Below are positions 1 to 8,378 of a DNA stretch of 64,000 bases, in pieces. The first letter of the stretch is position 1. Each line of letters begins with the position of its first letter. The DNA lies in the NCBI GenBank assembly GCA_002493625.1, contig DKZK01000005.1, positions 1 through 64,000 on the forward strand, in the 5' to 3' direction. The DNA is from Lachnospiraceae bacterium UBA7076. GTDB taxonomy: Bacteria; Bacillota; Clostridia; Lachnospirales; Lachnospiraceae. The notes under the pieces are model-generated. The model did no database searches. It saw nothing but the letters and a program-made list of their open reading frames with translations, and was not told the origin of the DNA. The position numbers were made by a program, and so were the translations under genes.

Positions 1-47
1 AAGGGGTAGTTTTTGACACTACCAATGATTATAAGGAGGAAAGAAAA

Positions 48-257
48 ATGACAAAAACAATTGGTATTGAAGGAATGATGTGTGGACACTGTGAGGCGTC
101 TGTAAAGAAGGCGCTGGAGGAAATCAACGGAGTGACATCCGCAGAGGTAAGCCATGAAAAGGGAACAGCCGTAGTAGTACTATCTTCCGATGTTGCTGAT
201 GATGTGTTGAAAAAGGCAGTTGAAGACAGGGATTATACGGTTACAGGGATAGAGTAG
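48..257 (+). CDS. copZ: Heavy-metal-associated (HMA) domain copper chaperone, CopZ-like
   Basis: A 69-residue single HMA domain with the metal-binding motif GMMCGHC at residues 9-15, where Cys12 and Cys15 would bind Cu(I). The length matches free-standing CopZ chaperones, which carry cytosolic copper to a P-type ATPase or a copper-sensing repressor. The ATG follows AAGGAGGA at 34-41 with good spacing. The preceding 47 bases hold a short inverted repeat (GGTAGT/ACTACC, about 5-23), so a partner gene such as copA may lie just outside the window; that is inference. The family is certain; copper rather than another soft metal is the usual assignment. Confidence 0.9.
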   Translation: MTKTIGIEGMMCGHCEASVKKALEEINGVTSAEVSHEKGTAVVVLSSDVADDVLKKAVEDRDYTVTGIE

Positions 258-270
258 TATGATATAATAA

Positions 271-337
271 GCCTTGCGGCGATGTGCGCTTGCGAACATC
301 GCCATAAGGCGAAAACAGACACGGAGACGCTGGTCGA
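271..337. repeat. Palindromic interspersed repeat, copy 1 (CGGAGAC-tail type)
   Basis: A hairpin (272-308, CCTTGCGGCGATGT pairing imperfectly with ACATCGCCATAAGG) is followed by a tail containing GACACGGAGACGCTGGTC. The same unit occurs in reverse orientation at 2716-2780 and as a partial copy at 36512-36549. Intergenic position, palindromy and multiple orientations suggest a REP- or MITE-like element. Confidence 0.75.
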
Positions 338-384
338 TGTGATATATTTTACACTTGGTTTTGAGGAGAAATACAGATGAAGAA

Positions 385-655
385 AGGAACAATTTGAAAA
401 TCCTGCTTTATGTCATGCAATTATAGGAAGTGAAAAAGCATATAAATTTCTTTTGGACAATGGATTCGAGACGTTTTTTGCGGAACAGGTAAACAATGTA
501 TTAAGACACACAGATACAGGATAAATAATCCGCCTGAAAGCTTAGAGGCAAAAATATTATTTGATGCAGATAAGTTAGACGCAGCAGGCGCAATAGGGAT
601 TGCAAGAACATTACTTTACAAAGGGATTATTTACAAAAAATATCCTGACGGTAGC
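385..655 (+). pseudogene. Remnant of an HD-domain phosphohydrolase gene
   Basis: Two fragments in different frames can be read. About 395-523 gives [20 protein letters not shown] followed by [15 protein letters not shown] and then a stop. About 515-655 resumes with [20 protein letters not shown] and continues [13 protein letters not shown]. The [15 protein letters not shown] block is typical of the C-terminal part of small bacterial HD-domain hydrolases (YedJ-like). The N-terminal HD motif is missing and a frameshift separates the fragments near 500-520, so no functional product is expected. The following Nudix gene starts directly after it. Confidence 0.7.
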
Positions 656-697
656 CGATTGGGACAAACGGAGGATATGAATGGAGGAAGGACTAAA

Positions 698-1129
698 TTG
701 ACAGAAATTAAGTTTTATGAAAATGTAGCTGACGAATTGCTAAAGTTTGCTGTAATAATATCCAAATCAGAAAATAAATATGTATTTTGCAAACACAGAA
801 AAAGAGATACATGGGAAATTCCCGGAGGGCATCGGGAAGCCGGAGAAAATATCATGGATACAGCTAAACGGGAACTGTATGAGGAAACGGGCGCCTTGGA
901 ATTTAATTTGAAGGCTGCCTGTGTATATTCTGTTACAGCACCGGATAATTTGAATAATATGCAGGAATCTTTCGGAATGTTATTTTTTGCGGACATAAAG
1001 AATTTTGAAGCAGAGTTACATAGTGAAATTGAGAAAATTGTGATAACGGATGAGCTGCCGAAAAAATGGACATATCCGGATATCCAGCCGCATTTGATAA
1101 ACGAGGCGAAAAGGCGGGGCTATGTATAA
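698..1129 (+). CDS. Nudix hydrolase
   Basis: A 143-residue protein with a complete Nudix box at residues 44-66 (G44, E50, R58-E59, E62-E63, G65 fit GX5EX7REUXEEXGU). Such enzymes hydrolyse nucleoside diphosphates linked to another moiety, using Mg2+ held by the Nudix glutamates; the substrate cannot be read from sequence. I prefer the TTG at 698, preceded by GGAGGAAGG at 683-691, so that the protein begins [13 protein letters not shown]. An ATG at 677 in the same frame would add seven residues. It lies next to a decayed HD-domain gene. Conserved residues suggest it is active. Confidence 0.85.
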   Translation: MTEIKFYENVADELLKFAVIISKSENKYVFCKHRKRDTWEIPGGHREAGENIMDTAKRELYEETGALEFNLKAACVYSVTAPDNLNNMQESFGMLFFADIKNFEAELHSEIEKIVITDELPKKWTYPDIQPHLINEAKRRGYV

Positions 1130-1178
1130 ATGAAGGGAGACTCAACTTTAGTGCGACAGACCCAAGTTTTTGATATAT

Positions 1179-1214
1179 TTAAGGGCAGAACCGGTCAAAT
1201 GGCTCTGCCCTTAA
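1179..1214. terminator. Bidirectional intrinsic terminator between convergent genes
   Basis: TTAAGGGCAGA pairs with TCTGCCCTTAA around a 14-base loop. It lies between the Nudix gene (+) and the Rpn-family gene (-). The flanking T-rich and A-rich ends would serve both strands. Confidence 0.7.
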
Positions 1215-1230
1215 GTAGCTATTGATAAGA

Positions 1231-2163
1231 CTATTCAAGCTTGTTTTTCAGTTCCTGCACCTGCTCAATGGAAAGCCCTGAATATAATGCTATTTTTTCA
1301 TCTGATAATTCTTTTGACTGAAGCATTCTTATTGCTGCCTGTTCTAACCCTTGCTCAATGCCCTGCTCAATACCCTGTTCAATTCCGTACTCCAATCCCT
1401 GTTCCATGATTTCCCTGTAACGCATTTCCAATGTCATATATTCCACCCTCCGTTTCTCATTTTTCTTTACGCTTCTTACCGCTGTTTCCAGTTCCAGTGT
1501 AAAGTTATCAGATGGTTCCTGTCCGTCGATGTAATTCAGTAGCCGTTTCATTTCAGGAGTTACATCATCCATCGTTCCCTTTGTATTTAATATAATTTTT
1601 GTCGTTTCATCGCCCAATCCAATTTCATAATCCTGTAAGCATCGGTTTTCAAATGTATAGATATGCCTTCCCTTTCCAAATAAATCAAAGGTGCAGATAA
1701 ATATAACGTAGCTTTGCTTCAGATTTTTGTAGTCCTCGCCCTTTTCAAGAATATTCAGGTCAATCATTCCCTGATAATATCTTGACCGTTTGGGCAGATT
1801 TTTATTTAACGTAACCTGCATTTCAATGTTATAGACTGTGTTTTCCTCGTCCTCCACATATACATCCAACCTTACACTTTTTGCACCTGCCGTAATATCT
1901 ATGGTTTTTTGAGCTTTCGGATAATTTATGCCTGATATTTTTATGCCAAGTATTGTCTCTAAAAATGGCTTGCAGTATTTCGGATTCCGCATAATAATGC
2001 CAAATATAAAGTCATTCTTAAATTCCAATTCCTCAAAATGTTTTATATCTGAGGGCGGCGTGACTTTTTCAGTCTTTTGTTTTTGCTTGTCTTTCGTATT
2101 ATTTCTGTTTTGTTTTTGTTTCTTCTTGTCAGAATTCTTCCTGATTTGTTCATTTTCGTTCAT
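1231..2163 (-). CDS. Rpn-family recombination-promoting nuclease / PD-(D/E)XK putative transposase
   Basis: A 310-residue protein. After a Lys/Gln-rich N-terminal tail (residues 1-35) comes a PDDEXK_2-type core beginning EFKNDFIFGIIM at residues 47-58, with candidate catalytic residues D100 and E114-x-Q116. The C-terminus has the tandem GIEQGIEQGIEQGLEQ repeat common in clostridial members. E. coli RpnA-E are DNA endonucleases that raise RecA-independent recombination; other relatives are annotated as transposase_31. The ATG is preceded on its strand by a purine-rich AGGAGG site at 2165-2175. It is a single gene with no inverted repeats or target duplications seen, so I do not call it an intact insertion sequence. 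Confidence 0.85.
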   Translation of the reverse strand: MNENEQIRKNSDKKKQKQNRNNTKDKQKQKTEKVTPPSDIKHFEELEFKNDFIFGIIMRNPKYCKPFLETILGIKISGINYPKAQKTIDITAGAKSVRLDVYVEDEENTVYNIEMQVTLNKNLPKRSRYYQGMIDLNILEKGEDYKNLKQSYVIFICTFDLFGKGRHIYTFENRCLQDYEIGLGDETTKIILNTKGTMDDVTPEMKRLLNYIDGQEPSDNFTLELETAVRSVKKNEKRRVEYMTLEMRYREIMEQGLEYGIEQGIEQGIEQGLEQAAIRMLQSKELSDEKIALYSGLSIEQVQELKNKLE

Positions 2164-2715
2164 TTAATCTCCTCCTTGTGTTTGCAGCAGAGAAGTTTTA
2201 TTTTGTAATAATGCTCTGTTCTTAAGGCATTATATTAGTTGAACGAAAAAAATCAGCATATATAATCACTTTATATTTTCCTGTCCAAACAGCAACTCCG
2301 CTGCCTATTTGTTTGTGGAATAAAGCATCGAAGTAACTTGTTTTATTAGACTTGAATTACAGCGCAGATGCGCCCTTTTCTTTGAATGTCTGAAACAGGT
2401 GTTACCCATAAAAGAATACTGTAATAATGCTTTGATAAAATAGTACCACATGCGTGTTGTAAATTCAAGGCGTTTTTTTAATTATTTATAAAATAAAAAT
2501 TCAGTACAAAATGAAAAGCCCCGCATAAAGGGGCTAAATATGCATAATCTAAATGATATTGCGATTAAATTTGCGGTCTGACCGTTTTGTATACATGGTG
2601 TTCTTGTTGCATCAAAAGCGGATGTTGAGGGGCAGACGTTGAATCGAAAACCCTTTACTTTCTTTTTATTTATTGGTATTATCAAAGGATGAAAGAGAAA
2701 ACATTTTTCCACGTT
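2164..2715. other. Long intergenic region with no supported gene
   Basis: About 550 bases before the palindromic repeat at 2716. A possible + promoter (TTGAAC 2239-2244, 16 bases, TATAAT 2261-2266) has no obvious downstream gene. A GC-rich hairpin (AGCCCC 2517-2522 with GGGGCT 2530-2535) is followed by a T-rich stretch on the minus strand. A small RNA from 2272 onward is possible but unsupported. Confidence 0.4.
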
Positions 2716-2816
2716 GACTAGTGTCTCCGTGTCTGTTTTCGCCTTATGCCGATGTCCGCAAGCGCACATCGCCGTAAGGCTCATTATTCCATATCGTCAA
2801 TCGCAGATTGGCGATG
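2716..2816. repeat. Palindromic interspersed repeat, copy 2 (reverse orientation) plus an ATCGTCAATCGCAGATTG module
   Basis: 2716-2780 is the reverse complement of the repeat at 271-337 (CTAGTGTCTCCGTGTCTG, then the GCCTTATGCCGATGT hairpin). It is followed at 2789-2816 by CCATATCGTCAATCGCAGATTGGCGATG, and that module recurs near 32154-32180. The repeat runs to within 40 bases of the NSS transporter start. Confidence 0.75.
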
Positions 2817-2856
2817 TTCAAATGATTGTGTGAATATAATCAGGGAGGATATATTT

Positions 2857-4266
2857 ATGAACGAAAAGAAAAGGCATTCCTTTGGCGGCTCGCTGGGGTT
2901 TGTACTGGCTGCTGCAGGAAGTGCAGTGGGATTAGGAAATATATGGAGATTTCCGTACCTGGCGGCAAAGGATGGTGGAGGATTATTCCTTGTAGTTTAT
3001 ATATTGCTTGCGCTTACATTTGGTTTTGCGTTGCTTACTACCGAGATTTCCATAGGAAGAAAAACAAAGCAAAGTCCGCTTACTGCATATGGCAGACTTA
3101 ATAAAAAGTGGGGATTTTTAGGGGTTATAGCATGTCTTGTTCCGGTTATTATTATGCCGTATTATTGTGTAATTGGTGGCTGGGTATTAAAGTATTTTCT
3201 GGTTTTTCTTACGGGAAATGGAGCCGAAGCAGCAGAAGATGGTTATTTTGGCGGTTATATTACACAGCAGTTTGAACCGATTATTATGATGTTTATATTT
3301 CTGGCTGTAGTTGCGTTTATTATTTTCAGGGGAGTAAACAAAGGAATTGAAAACTCATCAAAGATTATAATGCCAATACTGCTTTTGATGGTTATAGGCA
3401 TATCCATATTTTCGCTTACTATTTCCCATACAGGAGATGACGGCGTTACAAGAACGGGTCTGGAAGGGCTTAGAATTTATGTTATACCGAATCTGGAAGG
3501 AATAACTGTAGGCAAGCTGTTTACTGTGTTAGTCGACGCATTGGGACAGTTGTTCTTCAGCCTGAGTGTTGCAATGGGTATTATGATTGCGTATGGTTCC
3601 TATGTAAAGGATGATGCAAATCTTGGTAAATCCATAAATCAGATAGAAATATTTGACACCGGCGTTGCCTTTCTTGCAGGGGCAATGATTATTCCTGCTG
3701 TTTATACCTTTATGGGTACGGAGGGAATGGCGTCCGGGCCAAGCCTGATGTTCGTATCCTTGCCAAAGGTATTTCATGCAATGGGTTCGGTGGGAAATGT
3801 TGTAGGCTGCGTATTTTTTGCGATGGTTTTGTTTGCTGCAATAACAAGTGCCGTGTCCGTTATGGAGGCTGTAGTTGCAAGTATTATGGACAAATTCCAC
3901 ATGTCAAGAAATAAAGCAGGAATCATTGAAGGGCTTATTGCCCTTGTTGGAGGAATCATTGTATGTCTCGGTTATAATCTGCTTTATTTTGAAGTGAAGC
4001 TGCCAAACACGGCAAAAGATGCAACCTGCCAGATATTGGATGTTATGGATTATATAAGTAATAATTGTCTGATGCCGGTTGTTGCATTGCTTACCTGTAT
4101 TTTGATCGGATGGGTTCTGAAACCGAAAACAATTATTGATGAGGTGGAGAAGAACGGTAATAAAATGGGAAGAAAACGACTTTACATGATTATGATAAAG
4201 TTTATATCGCCGTTGTTTTTGATATTGCTGCTGCTCCAGACTTTGGGAATCTTAAAATTGGGCTAG
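2857..4266 (+). CDS. Neurotransmitter:sodium symporter (NSS/SNF family) amino acid transporter
   Basis: A 469-residue polytopic membrane protein with the NSS signature GLGNIWRFPYLAAKDGGG in the first membrane segment, matching LeuT-like bacterial transporters. These couple Na+ influx to uptake of amino acids such as leucine or tyrosine. About 11-12 hydrophobic segments are visible, and the C-terminus ends in a hydrophobic helix. I choose the ATG at 2857 because CAGGGAGG lies at 2841-2848; the longer in-frame extension upstream reads through a palindromic repeat. It is monocistronic, with a terminator downstream. Confidence 0.9.
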   Translation: MNEKKRHSFGGSLGFVLAAAGSAVGLGNIWRFPYLAAKDGGGLFLVVYILLALTFGFALLTTEISIGRKTKQSPLTAYGRLNKKWGFLGVIACLVPVIIMPYYCVIGGWVLKYFLVFLTGNGAEAAEDGYFGGYITQQFEPIIMMFIFLAVVAFIIFRGVNKGIENSSKIIMPILLLMVIGISIFSLTISHTGDDGVTRTGLEGLRIYVIPNLEGITVGKLFTVLVDALGQLFFSLSVAMGIMIAYGSYVKDDANLGKSINQIEIFDTGVAFLAGAMIIPAVYTFMGTEGMASGPSLMFVSLPKVFHAMGSVGNVVGCVFFAMVLFAAITSAVSVMEAVVASIMDKFHMSRNKAGIIEGLIALVGGIIVCLGYNLLYFEVKLPNTAKDATCQILDVMDYISNNCLMPVVALLTCILIGWVLKPKTIIDEVEKNGNKMGRKRLYMIMIKFISPLFLILLLLQTLGILKLG

Positions 4267-4297
4267 TAGATAAAAAATAATCGATTTTCTCAATAAT

Positions 4298-4354
4298 AAA
4301 AGCACTTAGCTTGAGTATTGCGAAATTTTCGCTGAACTTTTCTAAGTGCTTTTT
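4298..4354. terminator. Intrinsic terminator between symporter and CorA genes
   Basis: AAAAGCACTTAG (4298-4309) pairs with CTAAGTGCTTTT (4342-4353) around a large loop and ends in a T-run. The A-run on the left side would also let it serve the convergent corA gene. Confidence 0.8.
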
Positions 4355-4403
4355 ATTGTGTATTGTATTCCGAAACTCATATGTTTAAAAGGAAAACAGT
4401 CGG

Positions 4404-5345
4404 CTATAACATCTTTCTTTTCCTTAAAACAAGCATGACAATGGCGCATATAAGCGCTACAATACCGCATATAATTCCAAAACCATATGGAGTGTGTGCA
4501 AACGGTATCCATCTGCCGTCCACGTTCATACCGAACAGACCGGATATAATGGAAGGGATTGCCATTACGATTGTAATGGATGCAAGGTATTTCATTATAT
4601 TGTTTAGCCTGTTGTTTATTATGGTGGTCATCAGTTCTCTTGTACCCTTTAAAATGTCACGGTAAATCTGAGTCATTTCGATAGCCTGCTGGTTCTCGAT
4701 AATAAGGTCATCCAGAAGCTCCTGATCCTCAGGAAATTTTTTTACGCCGCTGTATCTTGTGAGCCTGTCCACAATCAGTCTGTTTGCACGAAGGGATGTG
4801 TCAAAGTATACAAGGTTGGATTCCATTTCGTGAAGGTTTATAATATCGGCATCCTCGGTAGCGCCGCCCATCTGTGCCTCCATTTCAAGGCGTTTTCTGT
4901 CGATAATGCGGAGGTAGGATTGATAAAGAGTGCTTGTTCTGTATAATATCTGATAAGTAAACCTTACCTGTTTTTTTGTGGTAAAATCACGCATTGTATT
5001 TACAAGAAAATGCTTGAGTATGGGTGTTTCCACGGAACAGACTGTTATCGTAACATCTCCTGCCCAGATAATGCCAAGGGGGATTGTTGTATAAGCCTCC
5101 TGATTATGTCTTATTTCTACTGTCGGTATATCAAAAATAATAAGGACGTATCCGTCATTTACGTCTACACGGGAGGATTCTTCTTCATCAAGAGCAGCCC
5201 GTACATCGGAAAGGTCGATGTCAAACTGTTTTGAAACTTCAAGAATTTCCTCCTGAGTGGGAGCAGTGAGATTAATCCACATTCCGGGAATATTTTCGTT
5301 TGTTTCTTTTAAGAACCCCTGTTCAGATATATATTTGCTAATCAT
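4404..5345 (-). CDS. corA: CorA-family magnesium/cobalt channel
   Basis: A 313-residue protein with a large acidic cytosolic N-terminal domain and two C-terminal membrane helices. The family signature GMN is at residues 272-274, between the helices, within LFGMNVDG. CorA pentamers carry Mg2+ (or Co2+/Ni2+) across the membrane down the electrochemical gradient. The start ATG has GAAAAGGAGCAG just upstream on its strand. It is convergent with the symporter gene. The GMN motif makes the family secure; ion preference is not readable. Confidence 0.92.
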   Translation of the reverse strand: MISKYISEQGFLKETNENIPGMWINLTAPTQEEILEVSKQFDIDLSDVRAALDEEESSRVDVNDGYVLIIFDIPTVEIRHNQEAYTTIPLGIIWAGDVTITVCSVETPILKHFLVNTMRDFTTKKQVRFTYQILYRTSTLYQSYLRIIDRKRLEMEAQMGGATEDADIINLHEMESNLVYFDTSLRANRLIVDRLTRYSGVKKFPEDQELLDDLIIENQQAIEMTQIYRDILKGTRELMTTIINNRLNNIMKYLASITIVMAIPSIISGLFGMNVDGRWIPFAHTPYGFGIICGIVALICAIVMLVLRKRKML

Positions 5346-5376
5346 ATTCTGCTCCTTTTCTTTTCGTATTTGAAAT

Positions 5377-5550
5377 GCTCATTTTATCATGTCGCCCGTG
5401 GGCTCCATGCGTTTTTTTGCACAATGTCGGTGTAAGCAGGCTTCCACCGTCGCTGTGCTCATTTTATCATGTCGCCTGTGGGCTCCATGCATTTTTTCGC
5501 ACAATGCCGGTGTTAGCAAGCTTCCACCGTCGCTGTGCTCATTTTATCAT
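5377..5550. repeat. 80-bp tandem duplication (two copies plus a 14-bp third start)
   Basis: GCTCATTTTATCATGTCGCC begins units at 5377 and 5457, and GCTCATTTTATCAT recurs at 5537, an exact 80-base period. The copies differ at a handful of positions. The unit lies just upstream of corA and would be within or ahead of its promoter region. Open frames running through it are by-products of the repeat. Confidence 0.9.
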
Positions 5551-5643
5551 AATAATATTATTATTGTAAACTTCAAATAACTATTATTCAAAATTAAAAA
5601 ACAATATTTAAAATATCGGAAGGTCATTCATAGTTTTGCTTTT

Positions 5644-5865
5644 TTACAATTTATTTTCCTCGTCGAAGGTCGGTATACAGCCTGTATCAAAGGGACTTGC
5701 AATATCACATCTGCCATGATGGTATCTTTCGGAAATGCTTCCTGCTTCCCTGTCCTCGTCAATCTCAATTTTTATGCGGCTTATTCCTGCCTCGACCTTG
5801 GAATCTAAAATATTTACTATGTTATCAATATCTGATAAACCTGAGCTGTTGTTTTGATTATCCAT
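5644..5865 (-). CDS. Small hypothetical protein
   Basis: A 73-residue acidic protein with no signal peptide or membrane segment. The C-terminal half carries a patterned stretch, ERYHHGRCDIASPFDTGC, with two cysteines and two adjacent histidines that could bind a metal (inference). A clear AGGAGG site precedes the ATG on the minus strand (within 5872-5882). It has no close operon partner: corA is about 300 bases downstream across the 80-bp repeat. I do not recognise a characterised family. The good start signal and a non-random sequence make it likely real. Confidence 0.6.
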   Translation of the reverse strand: MDNQNNSSGLSDIDNIVNILDSKVEAGISRIKIEIDEDREAGSISERYHHGRCDIASPFDTGCIPTFDEENKL

Positions 5866-6008
5866 ATATTATAACCTCCTATAAAAAATTTGATTTAGCC
5901 ATGAGTAAAGCTCTGCTTTCCCGGACATTTGTTATATACTATAAACAATTATAATGAAATAAACGAAAAAAACAATAAGTATCTAAAAAGAAAAAATGAA
6001 AAAAAGCA

Positions 6009-6773
6009 TTAAACATATTGCATTAAATGAACATATATTCTGCCTTTTCTTGTTTCGCTTCCACTTCCCGCATATTGAAATTTGCCATGCCCCCGGACAG
6101 AAAAGATGTCTCCCTCCTTCAAAGGTATGCTGTTTCGTTCGCATGGCATACCGTTTAAGGTAATCTTGCCGGCAGAAAACAGGGAGAGCGCCTCCTTGCG
6201 GGAGCATTTTATGGCTCCGGCAATAATTGCATCAAAGCGGGGAGCGGCAACCGTAATGGAAATGTCGATAAGCTCCGGCTTAAGGGCATTTAAATCCTCT
6301 TTGCTGTTTGCAGGAAGACATTTTATATTTGTGTGCTTTACCTTTGTAAGGTGTTCCGTGATATACGCCGTCATATTTTCCTGACAGACGATAAATGCGT
6401 TCCGTCCCTCCTTAATAATAATATCACCAATTACATTCCGCTCAATTCCAAGATTCATAAGGGCGCCTAAAAAATCTCTGTGGGACAGTGCATCGGCAAA
6501 TTTTTCCATGACAGGCACAGCCTTTAATACAGACAGTCTCCATGGCTCATCGTAGCCAAACATGGCAGGAGAGCCGAATCGCGCCATCTGCCGTTCCGCC
6601 ATTTCATAGCCGCCGTTTGTCTCAAAATCAATCCAGCTAAGCTCCCCGTGCAGGGAATAAAGAACAGCCAGTTCGCTGCTGTTCAGAAATCCGGTGTAAG
6701 TATAAATGTTTTGCCTGTATGCCTTTTGAGCAAGGTCCAAAAGGCGTGCCTTTAAAATTTGCAGTTCGTCCAT
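6009..6773 (-). CDS. S4-domain RNA-binding protein, YlmH-like
   Basis: A 254-residue protein resembling YlmH. The central region has FGYDEPWRLSVLKAVP and HRDFLGALMNLGIERNVIGDI, blocks typical of the family. An S4 RNA-binding domain occupies about residues 180-245, with CSRKEALSLFSAGKITLNG. YlmH normally sits in the division/cell-wall cluster near divIVA and has been linked to ribosome rescue and division; here it stands alone. Synteny is therefore different, but family motifs are clear. No good terminator was identified for it. Confidence 0.82.
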   Translation of the reverse strand: MDELQILKARLLDLAQKAYRQNIYTYTGFLNSSELAVLYSLHGELSWIDFETNGGYEMAERQMARFGSPAMFGYDEPWRLSVLKAVPVMEKFADALSHRDFLGALMNLGIERNVIGDIIIKEGRNAFIVCQENMTAYITEHLTKVKHTNIKCLPANSKEDLNALKPELIDISITVAAPRFDAIIAGAIKCSRKEALSLFSAGKITLNGMPCERNSIPLKEGDIFSVRGHGKFQYAGSGSETRKGRIYVHLMQYV

Positions 6774-6901
6774 AATTTCTCCTGATGCTTTGCGGTAATG
6801 GGTTATTATTTTTATTATCCCACAATTTTGATTGTTTTCAAGAAAAATTATTCAGAGGATTGTATTAATCCTGAGAAGGCTTCTTTTTTCCGTTTCTATG
6901 C

Positions 6902-6930
6902 TTGACACACAAATAAAAAAGTAATATACT
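6902..6930 (+). promoter_or_regulatory. Near-consensus sigma-A promoter of the ATP-grasp operon
   Basis: TTGACA at 6902-6907, a 17-base spacer and TATACT at 6925-6930. Transcription would start near 6937, only a few bases before the terminator-like hairpin at 6941-6981. Confidence 0.75.
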
Positions 6931-6940
6931 TGCCATGAAA

Positions 6941-6981
6941 ACAAAGGCGTTTTGCAATATGCAGGACGCCTTTGTTTTTTT
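6941..6981 (+). terminator. Promoter-proximal intrinsic terminator (possible attenuator)
   Basis: ACAAAGGCGT (6941-6950) pairs with ACGCCTTTGT (6965-6974), followed by seven T. It lies directly downstream of a strong promoter and upstream of the operon's first gene. It would terminate most transcripts after about 45 bases unless overridden. Confidence 0.75.
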
Positions 6982-7058
6982 GCTTTATAGAAAAAGGTTG
7001 ATACCGTGATGTAAGGGAAAATTTGTTTTAAATGAAACATGGAAAAGGAGGAATGTCA

Positions 7059-8378
7059 ATGCAGCACATGGAATTATTGAAGCACAGGGACAAGATTAAT
7101 GAATTGTTGGCGCGATATGGCGTAAGGTTTGGAATTTATAAGAATAATACGTTTAAAGAGCAGTTGTTTCCGTTTGATTCAATACCAAGAATTATTGAAC
7201 ATGAGGAATTTACATGTTTGGAAAAGGGATTAAAACAAAGGGTAATGGCATTAAATCTGTTCTTGAAGGATATTTACGGCAAAAAGCAGATATTAAAGGA
7301 TGGAATTGTGCCGGAGGATTTCATTTTTGCTTCAAGCGGATATATGGCAGAGTGTGAGGGGATTGTTCCACCCCAAAATATATACTCCCATATATCGGGA
7401 ATTGATCTGGTAAAAGGAAAGGATGGAAAGTGGTACATACTGGAGGACAATTTGAGAGTTCCCTCAGGAGCGTCCTATCCCATGATTGCAAGAGAATTAT
7501 GCAGAAGAAGCTCACCCGGCACATTTCACGATAACCACATAGAGGATAATCGCAATTATGCGGAGCTGCTAAGACGGACGATGGATTATGTGAATGCAGG
7601 AGGGCACACGGTGATTCTCACACCGGGAAGATACAATGCGGCGTATTTTGAACACTCTTATCTGGCAGAAAAAACAGGGGCGCATCTCGTGACAGGGTCA
7701 GAGCTGACTGTGGAAAATGATATGCTGTATTATATTTCTGCCAATGGGGCAAAGGAAAGAGTCGGGGCAGTGTACAGAAGAATTTCAGACGAATATATGG
7801 ACCCGATGATTTTTAATCCGGAATCCTTAATCGGAATTCCTCATATTTTTGAAGTGTACCGAAAGGGGAATGTGGCGTTAATTAACGCGCCAGGAAACGG
7901 AGTGGCAGATGACAAGGGCATTTACTATTTTGTGCCGCAGATGATTCGATATTATTTAAATGAAGAACCGATACTGAGCAATGCCCCAACGTATCTGCCA
8001 TTTTACGAAAAAGACATGAAGTATGTCATGGAGCATTTTGATGAGCTTGTGATTAAGGATGTTGCTGAGGCAGGCGGCTATGGAGTAGTGTTTGGAAGCT
8101 CAATGACGAAGCCGCAAAAAATGGAATTTAAGGATCTTATAAAGCGTGAGTCCAGAAGATTTATTGCACAGGAGGTTATTGATTTTCAGGATCTGGATAT
8201 TCTGGATGATGGAGAGATTGTACAAAGAAAAGCGGACCTCAGGGCGTTTGTTCTGATGGCAGATGAACCGCTGGTATGGAAGAGCGGGCTGACAAGGTTT
8301 TCAAGAAATATGGATTCATTTATCGTTAATTCATCACAGGGAGGAGGATTTAAGGACACATGGGTATTATATCAGTAG
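7059..8378 (+). CDS. Circularly permuted ATP-grasp protein (COG2308 type)
   Basis: A 439-residue protein of the circularly permuted type 2 ATP-grasp family. Diagnostic blocks include GIDLVKGKDGKWYILEDNLR, PSGASYPMIAREL and, near the C-terminus, VIKDVAEAGGYGVVFG. ATP-grasp enzymes make amide or peptide bonds through an acyl phosphate. Iyer, Abhiman and Aravind predicted that this family works with alpha-E proteins and transglutaminases in amidoligase pathways. AAGGAGG at 7045-7051 picks the ATG at 7059; ATGs at 7032 and 7053 in the same frame fit less well. It overlaps the next gene by 19 bases. The substrate is unknown. Confidence 0.88.
   Translation: MQHMELLKHRDKINELLARYGVRFGIYKNNTFKEQLFPFDSIPRIIEHEEFTCLEKGLKQRVMALNLFLKDIYGKKQILKDGIVPEDFIFASSGYMAECEGIVPPQNIYSHISGIDLVKGKDGKWYILEDNLRVPSGASYPMIARELCRRSSPGTFHDNHIEDNRNYAELLRRTMDYVNAGGHTVILTPGRYNAAYFEHSYLAEKTGAHLVTGSELTVENDMLYYISANGAKERVGAVYRRISDEYMDPMIFNPESLIGIPHIFEVYRKGNVALINAPGNGVADDKGIYYFVPQMIRYYLNEEPILSNAPTYLPFYEKDMKYVMEHFDELVIKDVAEAGGYGVVFGSSMTKPQKMEFKDLIKRESRRFIAQEVIDFQDLDILDDGEIVQRKADLRAFVLMADEPLVWKSGLTRFSRNMDSFIVNSSQGGGFKDTWVLYQ

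Noticed and set aside
1231..2163. Intact insertion sequence around the Rpn-family gene
   Set aside because: No terminal inverted repeats or target duplication seen; probably a resident nuclease gene.
2239..2266. Small RNA gene from a possible promoter
   Set aside because: TTGAAC-16-TATAAT is present but no matching terminator or conserved structure was found.
5375..5580. Two overlapping small frames in the 80-bp repeat
   Set aside because: They read the tandem repeat itself and have no ribosome site.
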